A stretch of DNA of 64,000 nt, taken from the NCBI GenBank assembly GCA_016802295.1, contig JAESIW010000090.1, positions 870,144 through 934,143 of the forward strand, in the 5' to 3' direction. This DNA comes from Brachionus rotundiformis (Eukaryota > Rotifera > Eurotatoria > Ploima > Brachionidae). The position numbers and the translations under genes were made by a program. The notes under the pieces were generated by a model. It was not told where the DNA came from, did no database searches, and was given only the letters and a program-made list of their open reading frames with translations. Numbering within the stretch: position 1 is the stretch's first letter; every line of letters starts with the position of its first letter. Shown here piece by piece: positions 13,201-23,622 of the stretch.

Positions 13201-14541
13201 AGAAGCCATGTCTGGTTTCCAGGCATTGACAGACATGTTGAGACTTTGGTTAAGTATTGCCACAAATGCCAGATAAACACTGATTTGAAAAATTATGAAC
13301 CACAGGCTGATACGGAAATACCAACTGGTCCATGGAAAGTTTTGAGCGTAGATTTTTATGGTCCACTTAGATGTGGAAAATACTTGATGGTAATTATTTG
13401 TGAGTATTCAAGGTACCCTTTAGTAAAGGTAATATCTAGTACATCAGCTCAGATAGTTACATCGGGGTTAAATGATGTATTCTAAACTTTTGGCATACCA
13501 GAGATGGTAAAAACAGACAATGGACCTCCTTTTAATTCCAATAAATTCAATGATTTTGCTAAGCAACTCGGTTTTAAGCATCGAAAAATTACACCACTAT
13601 GGCCAAGAGCGAATGGTATGGTGGAGCGGTTTATGAAAAACCTTGGTAAGGTAATACGTAATTCTGCATTGAGTCAAAAAGAATGGGAGATTGAGCTTAT
13701 AGAGTTTCTACGGAATTACAGAGCAACTCCACATTCTTCTACAGGGGTACCACCAATGAAACTGATATTCCAAGCCGATATTACCACCTCTAAGTTACCA
13801 ATATATCTTTCAAAAGCTGATTCAAGCCAAAAAGATTTTAATCATATAAAAGCAAGAAGAAAAGACGCTGAATCAAGAACAAAAATTAAGCGCTACAATG
13901 ATAAAAGAGATAAGCCGTGTGTCTCTAACTTTAGAACAAATGAATTAGTTTTAGTCAAGTGGAGAAGAGTATATAAGTCAGATCCAATTTATGATCCGAA
14001 ACCATATAAAATAGTCGGAATTAATGGTTCAATGGTAACTGCTCAAAGAGAGGATCATCAAATTGTTAGAAACTCGTCATTTTTCAAAAGGTACTTTACT
14101 CAAGAGGTACCATCTAGTGACCAGAGTTATAAGCCAATACTCAGAAATTTTGCTAGAAGCTTAATTCTTGAGAAAGTCCCAGATCAACAAATTCAAAACC
14201 ATGCTGACAGAGAACCAGTTGAGTCGACAGGAGTAAAGGAAGAAAATACTAATACTAAGATGGAGACAACTGAAGTTACAGTGAATGATGATAGTAACGG
14301 GGACTATGAAACAGGTGATGAATGTACTGGAATTGATAGAACAACAAGTCTTGAAGGGAGCGAGGACATGAATACTAGAGTGGAAGACGGTTTAAGTAAT
14401 GAAGAAGAAGGAAGTGGAAGTGCTAAAAAAGAAGAGGGTGAATATAAAGGAGAAGAAGATGGAAATGAAAAAAGAAATGATAGACCGAAGAGGATTAGGC
14501 GTAAACCTGATTTCTTGGGAAAACCGGTTTCACATGGATAA
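10279..14541 (+). pseudogene. Gag-Pol polyprotein of inner Mag-like element, one in-frame stop
   Basis: One frame of about 1420 codons starts at the ATG at 10279. Order: gag capsid (to about residue 200); two CCHC knuckles (CFYCGGKYPHDTKC and CRKCGQLNHFAKCC); aspartic protease (FTVDTGSAVNIM); reverse transcriptase with FSDD in place of the common YxDD; RNase H (LTVDAS, then a TDNK motif); integrase zinc domain (HGGHLG...CHKC) and DDE core (SVDFYGPL, TDNGPPF, MVERF). A single TAA at 13483-13485 sits between the first and second catalytic Asp of the integrase; the frame is otherwise open to 14541. The C-terminus is acidic then basic, with no chromodomain. Fusion of gag and pol in one frame and the RT motifs fit the Mag/K02A2.6-like lineage. 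Confidence 0.93.
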
Positions 14542-14659
14542 ATGGGAATATTGAGATCATTGAAATTTATTTAATCAAATTTTATAAATAATAATCTATA
14601 TACTCATTTTTTTGATCTAATTAATTAAATGTGATTTGAATCCAGTATGGTTCAAAATT

Positions 14660-14673
14660 AAGCAAGGGGAAGA
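14660..14673 (+). promoter_or_regulatory. Polypurine tract of inner element
   Basis: AAGCAAGGGGAAGA lies immediately before the 3' LTR, purine-rich as expected for the plus-strand primer. Confidence 0.8.
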
Positions 14674-15016
14674 TGAAGTGTCGTGATACAAGATCAACAA
14701 CAACATGGAACTTACATCAGCAACATCTTACTTACATTATTAAACAACTAATGTAACATCAAACAACAAACAACTGGCAATCCTATGGTAGTTGTTTGTA
14801 GTTTTATAAGTTTGCACACGACACTATATTTGATTTATTTATAAAATATCTACCAACTAATGAAAGAAAAAATTTATTATATTTTTTTCTTTTCTTTTTT
14901 ATTCTCTAATTAATGTGGTTATTTAGAGTGGCCACTTTCATTTAATTGTTTAGAACAAATCTCATTAAATATAATCGTTTAATAAACATTTTGATATCAT
15001 ACTAGTAGTTATTTCA
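14674..15016 (+). repeat. 3' LTR of inner element
   Basis: 343 bp, identical by eye to the 5' LTR; followed by the target duplication GTCTG. Confidence 0.97.
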
Positions 15017-16084
15017 GTCTGAATCCGCTAAAAGCAAATCGTGGACTGCATTTTCACTTCCTTTTAACAATGTTAGGTTACTCTTATTATATGTTAAGAA
15101 AAGTCCTTCGCTTGTTTCATACATATTTAAATTACATTCAATTAATTTTTTAGTAAGCTTAAACATCTGATTTCCATTTGGGTTATTTAATATATTGTCG
15201 TACGGTATATTAAGTTTTAACGAAGAGAATAATCTATATGGACAAGAGTTAACTAGATTTTTATTCCAAATAAGTATTGAATCTCCGGGGTTGCATTCTA
15301 AGTTATCTGCTTTGCAGATTTCATTGAAAATTTTATTTTCTTTTCTTATTCTAACCTTCTTAAGTCTGCAGTAATATCCAGTAGTTACAACTGTACTAAG
15401 CCACTTGTATTGTTCACTTGGGCTTTCATCAAATTCACAATTTCCATCCTTACAAAGCATTAAAAGACCATTGCATGTTTTTGAACTTCCCATTATTTCA
15501 CATTCCAATTTACTTAGTATTAGTACGTCGACACTCCTTTGAATGCTTCTAGCTCCGAAAAAATTTGTATAAGTGCTTACTTTGACAACTTTTTTACTGC
15601 ATTCATAACCTAGACCATCTATTGCTAAATTTTGTTTTATCAATATTTCCATATACTTGAAATTAGAATTTGTTGTTAATAAAGTCTCTGTCTTTAAATG
15701 TTTGATGGCACAATCCTCTTCAAGGTTTAATACAGGAATGTTTGAAACATTTTTGTAATTTGGTGTTTCACAGACATAAAAATTATTATCTAGTCTTAAT
15801 GATACGATAGGAAATATTAGAATACTGGCTATTAATGTTAAAATATTTATAATAGCCGATGTGTTCAAAACTGTTTTTCTAGGTCTTCCTCTATTTTTTT
15901 TTTTCAAGTAAATATCATTATTCTTAGATTTCCAATAATTTTCTATCAATTTGGGATCTAGGAAATTTTCAATTGGTTCCCATGAATTATGTTTAGCTTC
16001 AAAGTTTTTCCATTTTACTGGGAATAGATACTTTTTATTTATATCCATTTTATGGCCTAAAATCTTTTCAACTTCAAATACAGC
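15017..16084 (-). pseudogene. Integrase C-terminus: chromodomain + AT-hook + envelope-like ectodomain (N-terminal half)
   Basis: One open frame runs from the integrase tail into a membrane protein. At 16080-15927 is a chromodomain: FEVEKILGHK, then YLFPVKWKNFEAKHNSWEP with the aromatic and WEP positions typical of Ty3 chromodomains. At 15896-15873 is an AT-hook (NRGRPRK). A hydrophobic stretch of about 20 residues follows at 15865-15800, which could be a signal or membrane segment. After it comes a Cys-containing region of about 250 residues with a few N-glycosylation sequons, cut by the inner element at 15017. No stop separates the DNA-binding and membrane parts. In a living element the membrane part could be made from a spliced RNA. 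That reading is inference; the unbroken frame is directly visible. Confidence 0.75.
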
Positions 16085-16097
16085 ATTATTTGTTTCT

Positions 16098-17297
16098 TTA
16101 GTGTTTCTGATGTTGTCTATTTTTAATCGCTGACGTGGGAAGGTATCTGTTAATTTTTTTTTTTAATGCATCCTCCACCATATAATTGTCATTTTTAGTA
16201 AGACCTATTACTGTAAACGGACCACGGTATTTAGGGTGAAGATTATTTTGTATGCCTGGTATACTAATCCATACCTTAGTTCCTATTGGTATTTTCTCTT
16301 CAGTAATTGGTCTCGTTTTGTTTTGCTTTTTCCAATACTCGTTCATCAAGCGCTTTGTGATTTAATTCTGAATCAATTGAAGACCAGTTTTTAAATCCGT
16401 TCATTTTTCTTCCAAACATTAATTCGAATGGGGAGAATTGTGTTGATGTATGGACTCTAGTTCTATATGCTAGTAACACCTACGGAATCCATTTTGGCCA
16501 GTCTTCATTATTCTGTTCACAGTGTCGTCTTAAACATTTAACGAATTCTCCATTAAATCTCTCAACCTGACCGTTTGTCCTAGGATGGTATGCTGAATTA
16601 ACAACATGCTCAGCGCCAATTCTGTTAATGAGATTATCTACTATTGTGTTGTTAAATTCTGTCCCCTGCTCTGAAAGAATTACCTTAGGAGTTCCAAACA
16701 AGCATATAAATTTCCATAGGTGATCAGCGATTTCTATAGCTGTTTTACTCTTAATGGGTTCTACGTATGGGTACTTAGTTAGGTATTCGCTAATAACGAT
16801 GACACCAAGAAATCCTTCTTCAGTTAATGGTAGGCCGAACACAAGATCAATAGCAATTCTATCGAAAATACCTTTGATACTTAGTGTTTTGGCCGGGTGT
16901 TCTTTTAAAGCTATCAGATTATTTCTCTTACAAATATCACATGCCATTATATATTGTTCGACGTCCCTGTCAAGTTTTTTCTAAAAATATTCTTCTTTTA
17001 TTCTTTTAACTGTTGATTCTTTTTAAATTGGCCCAATACTTGGGCTTTCTCAATAATTTTTGTTCTTAAATCTGGTTTAGGAACGATCAGTCAGCAGCCT
17101 TTTTTGTCAAAGTAAAAAATTAAATCTTCTTTTGCATTATACATATAACGTGAAGCTTGATTTTCTATTCTTTTGACTTGCTTTAACGACAATCCTGGAT
17201 AGTGTTTATTATACATTAGATAATTTAAAAGTGGTCTTTCTGCGTATATGTCAAGAATTTTTCTTGTTTCCACATTATAATCGTTATCGTCCTTACC
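16098..17297 (-). pseudogene. Integrase of outer element (broken)
   Basis: After an in-frame TAA at 17298 the frame continues to about 17091, then breaks. The segment 16947-16480 has the end of the zinc domain (CDICKR) and the catalytic core: FDRIAIDL for the first Asp, SEQGTEF where Asp is expected at the second acidic position (Glu here), and NGQVERFNGEF with the third acidic residue. Segment 16349-16098 is the C-terminal SH3-like part (VWISIPG, KYRGPF). A frameshift in an A-run near 16157-16166 separates it from the chromodomain frame. The Asp-to-Glu change alone would be expected to disable integration. Confidence 0.85.
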
Positions 17298-18587
17298 TTA
17301 CAAAGCTTTGCATGTTAGTACAGGTCTACTAATAGCATCGGCATTACTGTGGTTGGAGCCTTTTCTATAAATAATATTAAAATCATATGTATGTAAAAAT
17401 ATAGACCATCTTGCAAGCCTTCCGTTTGGTTCTTTAATGGACATTAGCCATTTTAAGGCGATATGATCTGTAACGACGTCAAAATTTTGTCCATAGAAAA
17501 AATTATGATATACTTTTATTCCCAACACTAGAACTAGGCATTCACGTTCGGTAACGCTATAATTCCTTTCTGCTCCTTTAAGCAGTTTTGAAGAGTATGA
17601 ACATACGTATTCTTTACCACTGTCATCTGTTTGAGATAATATAGCTCCCAAAGCATATCCTGAAGCTTCCGTATGTAATGTAAATTTTCTACTGAAATCT
17701 GGTTGTCTTAGTATTGGCTCGGATATTAGGATTTCTTTGAGAGTGTTAAAAGCTTTTTCTTCTTCAGACTCCCATAAGAATTTTACATCTTTTCTTAGTA
17801 ATGCATACAAAGGTTCAGAAATCTTGGCAGAGTCTTTAATAAAAACTCTGTAGTAATTCGTAGCACCTAGAAATTCCTGTATTTGCTTCGCATTTTTAGA
17901 ACTTTTTCGTTCCACAATTGCTTGTATTTTTGAAGGATCCATCTCTATCGACGAAGCTGTTACCACAAAGCCTAAAATTTTGATTTTTCTTGCAAACCAA
18001 AAGCATTTGTCCGTCTTTATCTTTAGCTCGTTGTCCGTTAATGGTTTTGCAATTAGTTTTATATGTTCTTTATGGTCACTACATGTTTTCGAATGAATAA
18101 TTATATCATCTAAATATACTTCACAAAACGGCATTTTTCCAAATATCCGATACATCATTCTACTAAATTGAGCAGGTGCATTTTTCAATCCAAAAGAAAG
18201 TCTTTTACTGGTAATGACCATCGAAAGTAGAAAACGCTGTCTTTTCCACTGAATCAGGGTGCATTTCTACTTGCCAGTACCCCGATATCAAATCCAATGT
18301 TGAAAAATACTAGAACCGCTAAGTCTTGCCAAAATATCATCAATTCTTGGTAATGGCCAAGTTTCTGTTTTTGTTTTTTGGTTTAATTTTCTATAGTCAA
18401 CACAAAAACGTTTCCTTCTATCTTTCTTTGGTATTAAGACTACCGGTGAAGACCATGGTGAAGTGGACATTTCTATTATATCGTTATCCATCATTGTTTT
18501 GACTTCTTTTTGAATTAATTCTCGTTCTTTTATAGATTTGCGATAAGGTCTTTGAAAAATTGGGACCTCATCTGTTGTTCTAATCAC
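17298..18587 (-). pseudogene. Reverse transcriptase and RNase H of outer element (frameshifted)
   Basis: Segment 18587-18288 holds RT fingers motifs (SPWSSPVVLIPKKD, FCVDYRKLN). A frameshift near 18290, followed by a stop/frameshift near 18225, leads to segment 18221-17298 with LSFGLKNAPAQFSR, the catalytic YLDD, the thumb (FLGATNYYRVFI) and RNase H (LHTEASGYALGAIL, ERECLVLVLGI, VVTDHIALKWL). The first RNase H acidic residue sits in TEAS where TDAS is usual. Several lesions show decay. The sequence type is Ty3/gypsy. Confidence 0.9.
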
Positions 18588-19462
18588 GTGTTTATTAACT
18601 TACTTTTTTTAAGTTCTTTTATGTTGATTGCAAATCTATCTTTTATAAAATCTAAGGCTTCTTTAAAGTGTAGATATTCAATTTTATCTAGTTTATCCAT
18701 TGGTTTAATTTCTATTTTATCTAGAAAGGTTTCTAAAGGCCATTCTTCATTAAAATTGTAGTGATCATCCGAATAGTTATCGTCCGGGTATAATTCATCT
18801 GTTAGTTTTTCAGTTAATACTTGATTACAGTATTCTTTATCTGACACATCGAGGAAAACTACTTCGCTTGGGAATTTTAAGCTTTTTTCACTAGGATTTA
18901 GACTTGCTCCGGTAAGCATAAACCAATCAAGACCTAGTAACCCATCATTGTCTTCATGATCTATTACTAAAAATTCGAGGTTGCATAGATGACCTTCGAT
19001 ATTTAAGGGTAAAACTCCTGTTTTTCCATTTACTTTAACAATATTGTTATCAGCTGTTTTGATTCTAATGTCAGAATGTTTTACAGTTATATTATTCTTT
19101 TCTACAAATTTTTTGCTTAATATTGAAGTGGTACATCCGCTATCAAGTGCCAATTTTAGTGTTATACCATTTATAGTTGCTGCTATATGTAAGAGGTTCC
19201 CTGTATCACATGTGTACACATATTCTGGCTTCTTTTGATTTTCTGAATTATTGTCTATCTCCTCAACCATATTAACCCTTCTTGTATTCCGATACTGTTT
19301 AGAGTTATTGTTATTTAGTTTACATTGTGCAATTTTTTGACCTGGTTTTTTGCATACGAAGCATATTAAGTTTTTCTTCGGTTCAAAATTGTGGCTTCCA
19401 AATTTTTCTCTCCCATTTTGGTCATACTTCTGACCTCTAGATTTTGATACGTATTCTTTCCA
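18584..19462 (-). pseudogene. Zinc knuckle and aspartic protease of outer element
   Basis: The frame opens near 19462, downstream of the gag stop. Around 19378-19327 it encodes CFVCKKPGQKIAQC, a CCHC knuckle in which the His is replaced by Gln. A retropepsin follows (KLALDSGCTTSILSKKF; a second-half GLLGLDWF). The last codons overlap the start of the RT segment in another frame. The change of frame between gag and protease may be a programmed frameshift or a lesion; the T-run at 19470-19476 is a candidate site. Confidence 0.8.
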
Positions 19463-19488
19463 TTTAAAGAAGGTTTTTTAAAGAATCC

Positions 19489-20436
19489 CTATAATTTATG
19501 TCTTGAATAGTTGACAACCGTAGTTTTGTTAAAATTGCAAAATCCTTTTGTAAAAACTCTCGCATGCCGGATTGCATCATTTAATATTTCTACATTTTTA
19601 CTCTCTAACTCGGCCCTAACTCTAGGTTCGAGGGCTTCGAGAAAGAACCAGACTAATTCAAACTCATCTATCTTATCAATTTTGTTTGCAATTGTCTGGA
19701 ATTTCATTATGTTGTGCTCAAAATTTGCCGTTAATTTAATACTTTTTAGTTCAGATCTTAGCCCTCTCTGAAAATCAGCTGGTTTAAGGGTAGCTAATAA
19801 TTGAGTTTTAAATTTATCCCACGTAACTGATTCATCTCTTTTTTGCATGTTTCTTAACATTTGTAAGGCGTTTTCTCTTAAAAGTTTTGTAACACAATAT
19901 ATTAGCCTACTTCTAATAATTCCTTGGTTCCTAGCCTCTGTTTCTACCAGGTATATCCATTCATCAACTTTATCTCTATCGTTTCCATATAATTTTGGTA
20001 TATCGTCGACTTTAAAATTTGTGATCCGTGTATCCCTAAGTCCGAATCCTATGTTTCCTTGTTCATTATCCTCTTGTACTAACGTTTTTGATGACGAAGC
20101 TATTTCCTGAAGGGTACTTTTTCCTCCTCCTTCAATTTGTTTCGTAATATTTTTTAAATTTTCATCTTCTATTTTCATCTTCTTGATACTAGCCAATAGC
20201 TCAGCTCTTTTAAAAAGTAGCTCTATAAGTCCTTTTTTAGGTATACCAGTATTTTGAACATTTTGAAGCCATTCCATTTGTTCGGCTTCTGTACAGTTTC
20301 TTAATTCACCATCTTCATCCAAGCGCTGGAATTCATTTTCAAAAGACCCATTTTGTGTCTTTATTAAGTGTACTAGTTCTTGTACACTTTGTTTTTCAAG
20401 GTATTCTTTTGAAATAGGTACCATAATAAATATCAT
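19489..20436 (-). CDS. Gag-like capsid protein of outer element
   Basis: 315 codons from the ATG at 20436, just downstream of the 5' LTR and primer-binding region. The N-terminal third is charged and helical. From about residue 140 comes a retrotransposon gag capsid-like region (WIYLVETEARNQG, TWDKFKTQLLATLKP, FEHNIMKFQTIANK, VWFFLEALEPRVRAELE). No zinc knuckle is in this frame; it lies in the next frame downstream. The frame is intact, unlike pol. It acts in particle assembly in related elements. Confidence 0.8.
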   Translation of the reverse strand: MIFIMVPISKEYLEKQSVQELVHLIKTQNGSFENEFQRLDEDGELRNCTEAEQMEWLQNVQNTGIPKKGLIELLFKRAELLASIKKMKIEDENLKNITKQIEGGGKSTLQEIASSSKTLVQEDNEQGNIGFGLRDTRITNFKVDDIPKLYGNDRDKVDEWIYLVETEARNQGIIRSRLIYCVTKLLRENALQMLRNMQKRDESVTWDKFKTQLLATLKPADFQRGLRSELKSIKLTANFEHNIMKFQTIANKIDKIDEFELVWFFLEALEPRVRAELESKNVEILNDAIRHARVFTKGFCNFNKTTVVNYSRHKL

Positions 20437-20457
20437 CTTTTTATCGCTGCTACCAAT
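20437..20457 (-). promoter_or_regulatory. Primer-binding site of outer element
   Basis: In the element's direction the sequence after the 5' LTR reads ATTGGTAGCAGCGATAAAAA. TGGTAGCAGCG has the form of a complement to a tRNA 3' end. The tRNA was not identified. Confidence 0.65.
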
Positions 20458-20722
20458 TGAAACCTGTTTACTATAAACACAATATATTGTTTAAAAGCTT
20501 TATTAAATAATTGAACGTTCTGAAGTTCTAAGAATGGAATTCTTATTTATACCTAAACTGCTCGTGTTAAGAACACGAGCTTATAATTAAGACAAGATGT
20601 GATAAAAGTGTTTGTCAGCATTTCGAAGTGTCTAACTTCTGAAGTACGTGACAAGTATAATTCTGACTTATCTTTGTGCATCAGTTAATAAGCTGATCAA
20701 CAAGTAATAATTCAAGGTAACA
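20458..20722 (-). repeat. 5' LTR of outer element
   Basis: 265 bp, matches 8434-8698; its outer edge is followed by target duplication GACT and then satellite. Confidence 0.93.
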
Positions 20723-21768
20723 GACTTTTTACTTTAGATAATCATGTTTATCTGTATTTGCACTTCGTCTTTGATTTTTAAGTTAAAATGAACTTTAAAG
20801 ATACATATATTCAATAATTATTTATTTATTAGCTACTTAGTGTTTTATTTTTATAATTACGAATATTTAATCTTAAAATGATTTTTAATAAAACTCTTTT
20901 AGTTATTATATTAAAATACAATGAAAACACTTTTAAAACTGTATAACAAACTCATATTTATGTATTATAGTCATTTACTTAAGCTTTTGTTATATGTACA
21001 AATGATTTATTACGTTTTTGCTTGATTTTGAAAATTTTATTGATGGAACTTTATAAATTTTTATATAAGCACTTAATAATGATTTATTAAGACTTAATAT
21101 CGCTAAATTATACTAAAAGAAAGAATCTTCTTTGAAATAAATGAAATACGCTTTAAATGAGCAAGCTTAAATGATAAAGTCTCGAATTGGAGGTTTTACT
21201 GTGGATCTTGTTGTAAAATTTAAGTTATTTGGATTTTTCACTTTAGATAATCATGTTTATCTGTATTTGCACTTCGTCTTTGATTTTTAAGTTAAAATGA
21301 ACTTTAAAGATACATATATTCAATAATTATTTATTTATTAGCTACTTAGTGTTTTATTTTTATAATTACGAATATTTAATCTTTAAATGATTTATAATAA
21401 AAATCTATCAGTTATTTTATTAAAATACAATGAAAACATATTTAAAAACTGTATAACAAACTCATAATTATGTATTATAGTCATTTACTTAAGCTTTTGT
21501 TTAGTACAGATGATTTATTACATTTTTGCTTGATTTTGAATAATTTATTGATGGTACTTTATAAATTTTTATATAAGCACCTAATAACGATTTTTTAACA
21601 CTTAATATCGCTAAATTATACTAAAAGAAAGAATCTTCTTTGAAATAAATGAAATACGCTTTAAATGAGCGAACTTAAATGATTAAAGTTCGAAATTCCA
21701 ATTTTAGTGTGTATCTTGTTGTAAAATTTTAATTATTTCGATTTTTTACTTTAGATAATCATGTTTAA
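20723..21768. repeat. Satellite array (right block)
   Basis: This continues the left array in phase after the element: about two monomers of the diverged type at about 503-bp spacing (compare ACTTCGTCTTTGATTTTTAAG near 20762 and 21268). The array stops abruptly at GATAATCATGTTTA. Confidence 0.95.
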
Positions 21769-21784
21769 TCGATCGATCGATCAT
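21768..21784. repeat. (ATCG)n microsatellite at satellite edge
   Basis: ATCGATCGATCGATCAT marks the exact point where the satellite ends and unrelated sequence begins. Confidence 0.85.
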
Positions 21785-22329
21785 ATTTTTAATCGATCAG
21801 AAAATCAGGAATTAAAATTCAATTCTATTGTTGCTTTTTATTTTGTCTTTCTGGCATAACGAATAACGAAATTAGGAATTAAACTTTTTTTTAAAATTAT
21901 GTTTTATATCCATATGATCAGCTAGAAGAAGAAATTAAAATTTTTAAATTTGTGTTTATTTAATTAAAAACGCAAATTGAGAGCTCAGAGCGCATCTCTG
22001 TTAACTCTGTCGTCGAAACGTAAGCTGAAGACACATCGTACAAACGTAAGCACTTTTTTTTTCTATCATTTATCTATTCATTTCATTTTGTACTGGATAA
22101 TAAATATTCAATAGTTTTTGTTCATTTATTTTTTTTGAAAATTTTAACTCAAATTTAGATAAAAAAATTAAAAATTTGACCATAAGACTAATTGAAATTT
22201 ATTTATTTATTGATAATTTTTGACCAGAAAAAAGATTCTGACTCACGTTAACAGATAGATTTATGATAGTTGGTTTTGACACACTTATCCAAACAACTAA
22301 GTTATTTAAGAAATAATGTTTTTTCTTCC
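21785..22329. other. No gene seen
   Basis: AT-rich single-copy-looking sequence. The short stretch 21980-22050 is less AT-rich, but no supported gene or RNA was found. Confidence 0.5.
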
Positions 22330-22441
22330 TTAAACGTCTACGTTCTTTTATATGGTTCAACATTTGAGTTTCTTTCCAATGTATCCCAAGAATCCTTCTC
22401 AGACTGCTAGTATGGAAGGTATTTCCACTACTCACTTCCAT
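22330..22441 (-). pseudogene. Non-LTR retrotransposon C-terminal remnant
   Basis: The minus strand encodes SLRRILGIHWKETQMLNHIK followed by an Arg-rich run. This resembles the conserved RRILGI.W motif downstream of the reverse transcriptase in RTE/jockey-type LINE proteins. Only this short piece is readable. Confidence 0.4.
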
Positions 22442-22900
22442 ATAATATTGTTGCTTTTACTACAGGGCATATTTAGCTTTAGTTCTTTTCTTTTCCACAC
22501 TAGTTTGAATCTGGAAAATACTCCTTTTGCTTTTGTGAGTCTTTTTTTGATATCTTAATGTTTTTCCATTATTTCGCATATAAATCTTCTTTAGTTCGCT
22601 CGCAGACTGATGGTGATCGGGCAACCAGAAAAAGTTTCTGTTTCACATTGTCTAATTAAGTATAATAGGCAATAAATATGGCGGTTTTCGTCTTGATACT
22701 ACACATTTATCCATTCAACTTGGTTTAATTAAGAATTAAGATTTACTTAACTTCTTTTTATCTAATGTATTTTTATGGTCCTCTCATATCTCATTTGAAC
22801 CACTATCCAAATAAGAAACTTGGCATTTATATATTATTTTTTTAAATTAAAGCTCTTTTCATAGGATTTTGAAGCAGGTAAATTAAGTTTAACAACTCAA
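22442..22900. other. No gene seen
   Basis: AT-rich sequence; no coding frame, RNA gene or repeat could be supported. Confidence 0.5.
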
Positions 22901-23248
22901 CTCGCTTGGTAAAGTCATATTTTCGAAGTAAAGGGACTCTTGGCCCTAGTCTTCGAATCTTCCTGGTTTAATGACCAAGCAAAAGTTAGTTGGAGATGAT
23001 TATGATAGATGGAACTCAGACTTTCTTTTTTGGTCCCGGAATTTAGCGACTAGTCATTAGAAAATAATATTGTACAAGGGAAATGGTATTTTAAGTACAA
23101 AAGCTAAAAGTGTATGATAATGGACAAATGGGTTACATAGACCTCATCCAGGCTTTCACATAAGTTTTGCTTGGTTATTAAACCAGGAAGATTCGAAGAC
23201 TAGGGTCAAGAGTCCTTTGACTTCAAAAATATGACTTTACCAAGCGAG
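22901..23248. repeat. Inverted repeat (fold-back), ~85-bp arms
   Basis: Arm 22901-22985 is the reverse complement of 23164-23248 with only a few mismatches; the loop is about 178 bp. The arms contain CTTGGCCCTAGTCTTCG and its complement and are less AT-rich than their surroundings. The loop has no coding frame. A small fold-back or MITE-like element is likely. Confidence 0.85.
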
Positions 23249-23622
23249 AAATAATTTATTAAACCTTTGACTATTTAATAAGTTCTTTTAATTATTAGAT
23301 TAATTTAAAACAATAGATAATTTAATTTTTTAACAATTTTTCTATTCAATTCTTTTCTCTATCAAATTATTATATTTGAAAATTTTTTAAATTTTAGCTC
23401 CCTCGCAGCCATCAATTCGGCAAACATCAACTTTCGGGTGTCAAGTGGCCGCAAGTGACGGTGCTCAACACAAATAAAAAATATGTTTTAAATAATTTTA
23501 TAAAATAAATTTTGGCAAAGAAATGATATACTCTTGCATTTGTTGATATTAAAAAAGATTAATCAATAAAAATTTTAATTGATTTTAAAAATTTATTATT
23601 TTTTAGACTTTACTTTCAAAAA
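23249..23622. other. No gene seen
   Basis: AT-rich, with a less AT-rich island at 23397-23465 of unknown nature. Confidence 0.45.

Larger units (their letters stand above)
9888..15016 (+). mobile_element. Inner Ty3/gypsy element (Mag/K02A2.6-like), nested in the outer element
   Basis: A complete LTR element of 5129 bp. Its 343-bp LTRs (TGAAGTG...TATTTCA) appear identical by eye, flanked by a 5-bp duplication GTCTG (9883-9887 and 15017-15021). It inserted into the envelope-like frame of the outer element. It has one gag-pol frame interrupted by a single in-frame TAA in the integrase. Identical LTRs mean a recent insertion, later than the outer element. Confidence 0.97.
8434..20722 (-). mobile_element. 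Outer Ty3/gypsy-type chromodomain LTR element with envelope-like ORF, inserted in satellite
   Basis: The ends are TGTAACC...GGTAACA on the plus strand, flanked by a GACT target duplication (8430-8433 and 20723-20726). The satellite sequence continues in phase across it. LTRs are 265 bp and differ at roughly 13 sites, about 5%, so this is an old copy. Order in its own direction (right to left): 5' LTR, primer-binding region, gag, zinc knuckle and protease, RT, RNase H, integrase, chromodomain, AT-hook, envelope-like protein, small ORF, polypurine tract, 3' LTR. Without the nested element it would be about 7.15 kb. Pol carries several frameshifts and stops, so it cannot be autonomous. A chromodomain marks the chromovirus branch of Ty3/gypsy; adding an envelope-like gene in the same frame is unusual. 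Confidence 0.93.

Noticed and set aside
22352..22558. Plus-strand frame of 68 codons
   Set aside because: Hydrophobic low-complexity frame overlapping the opposite-strand LINE-like remnant; no support.
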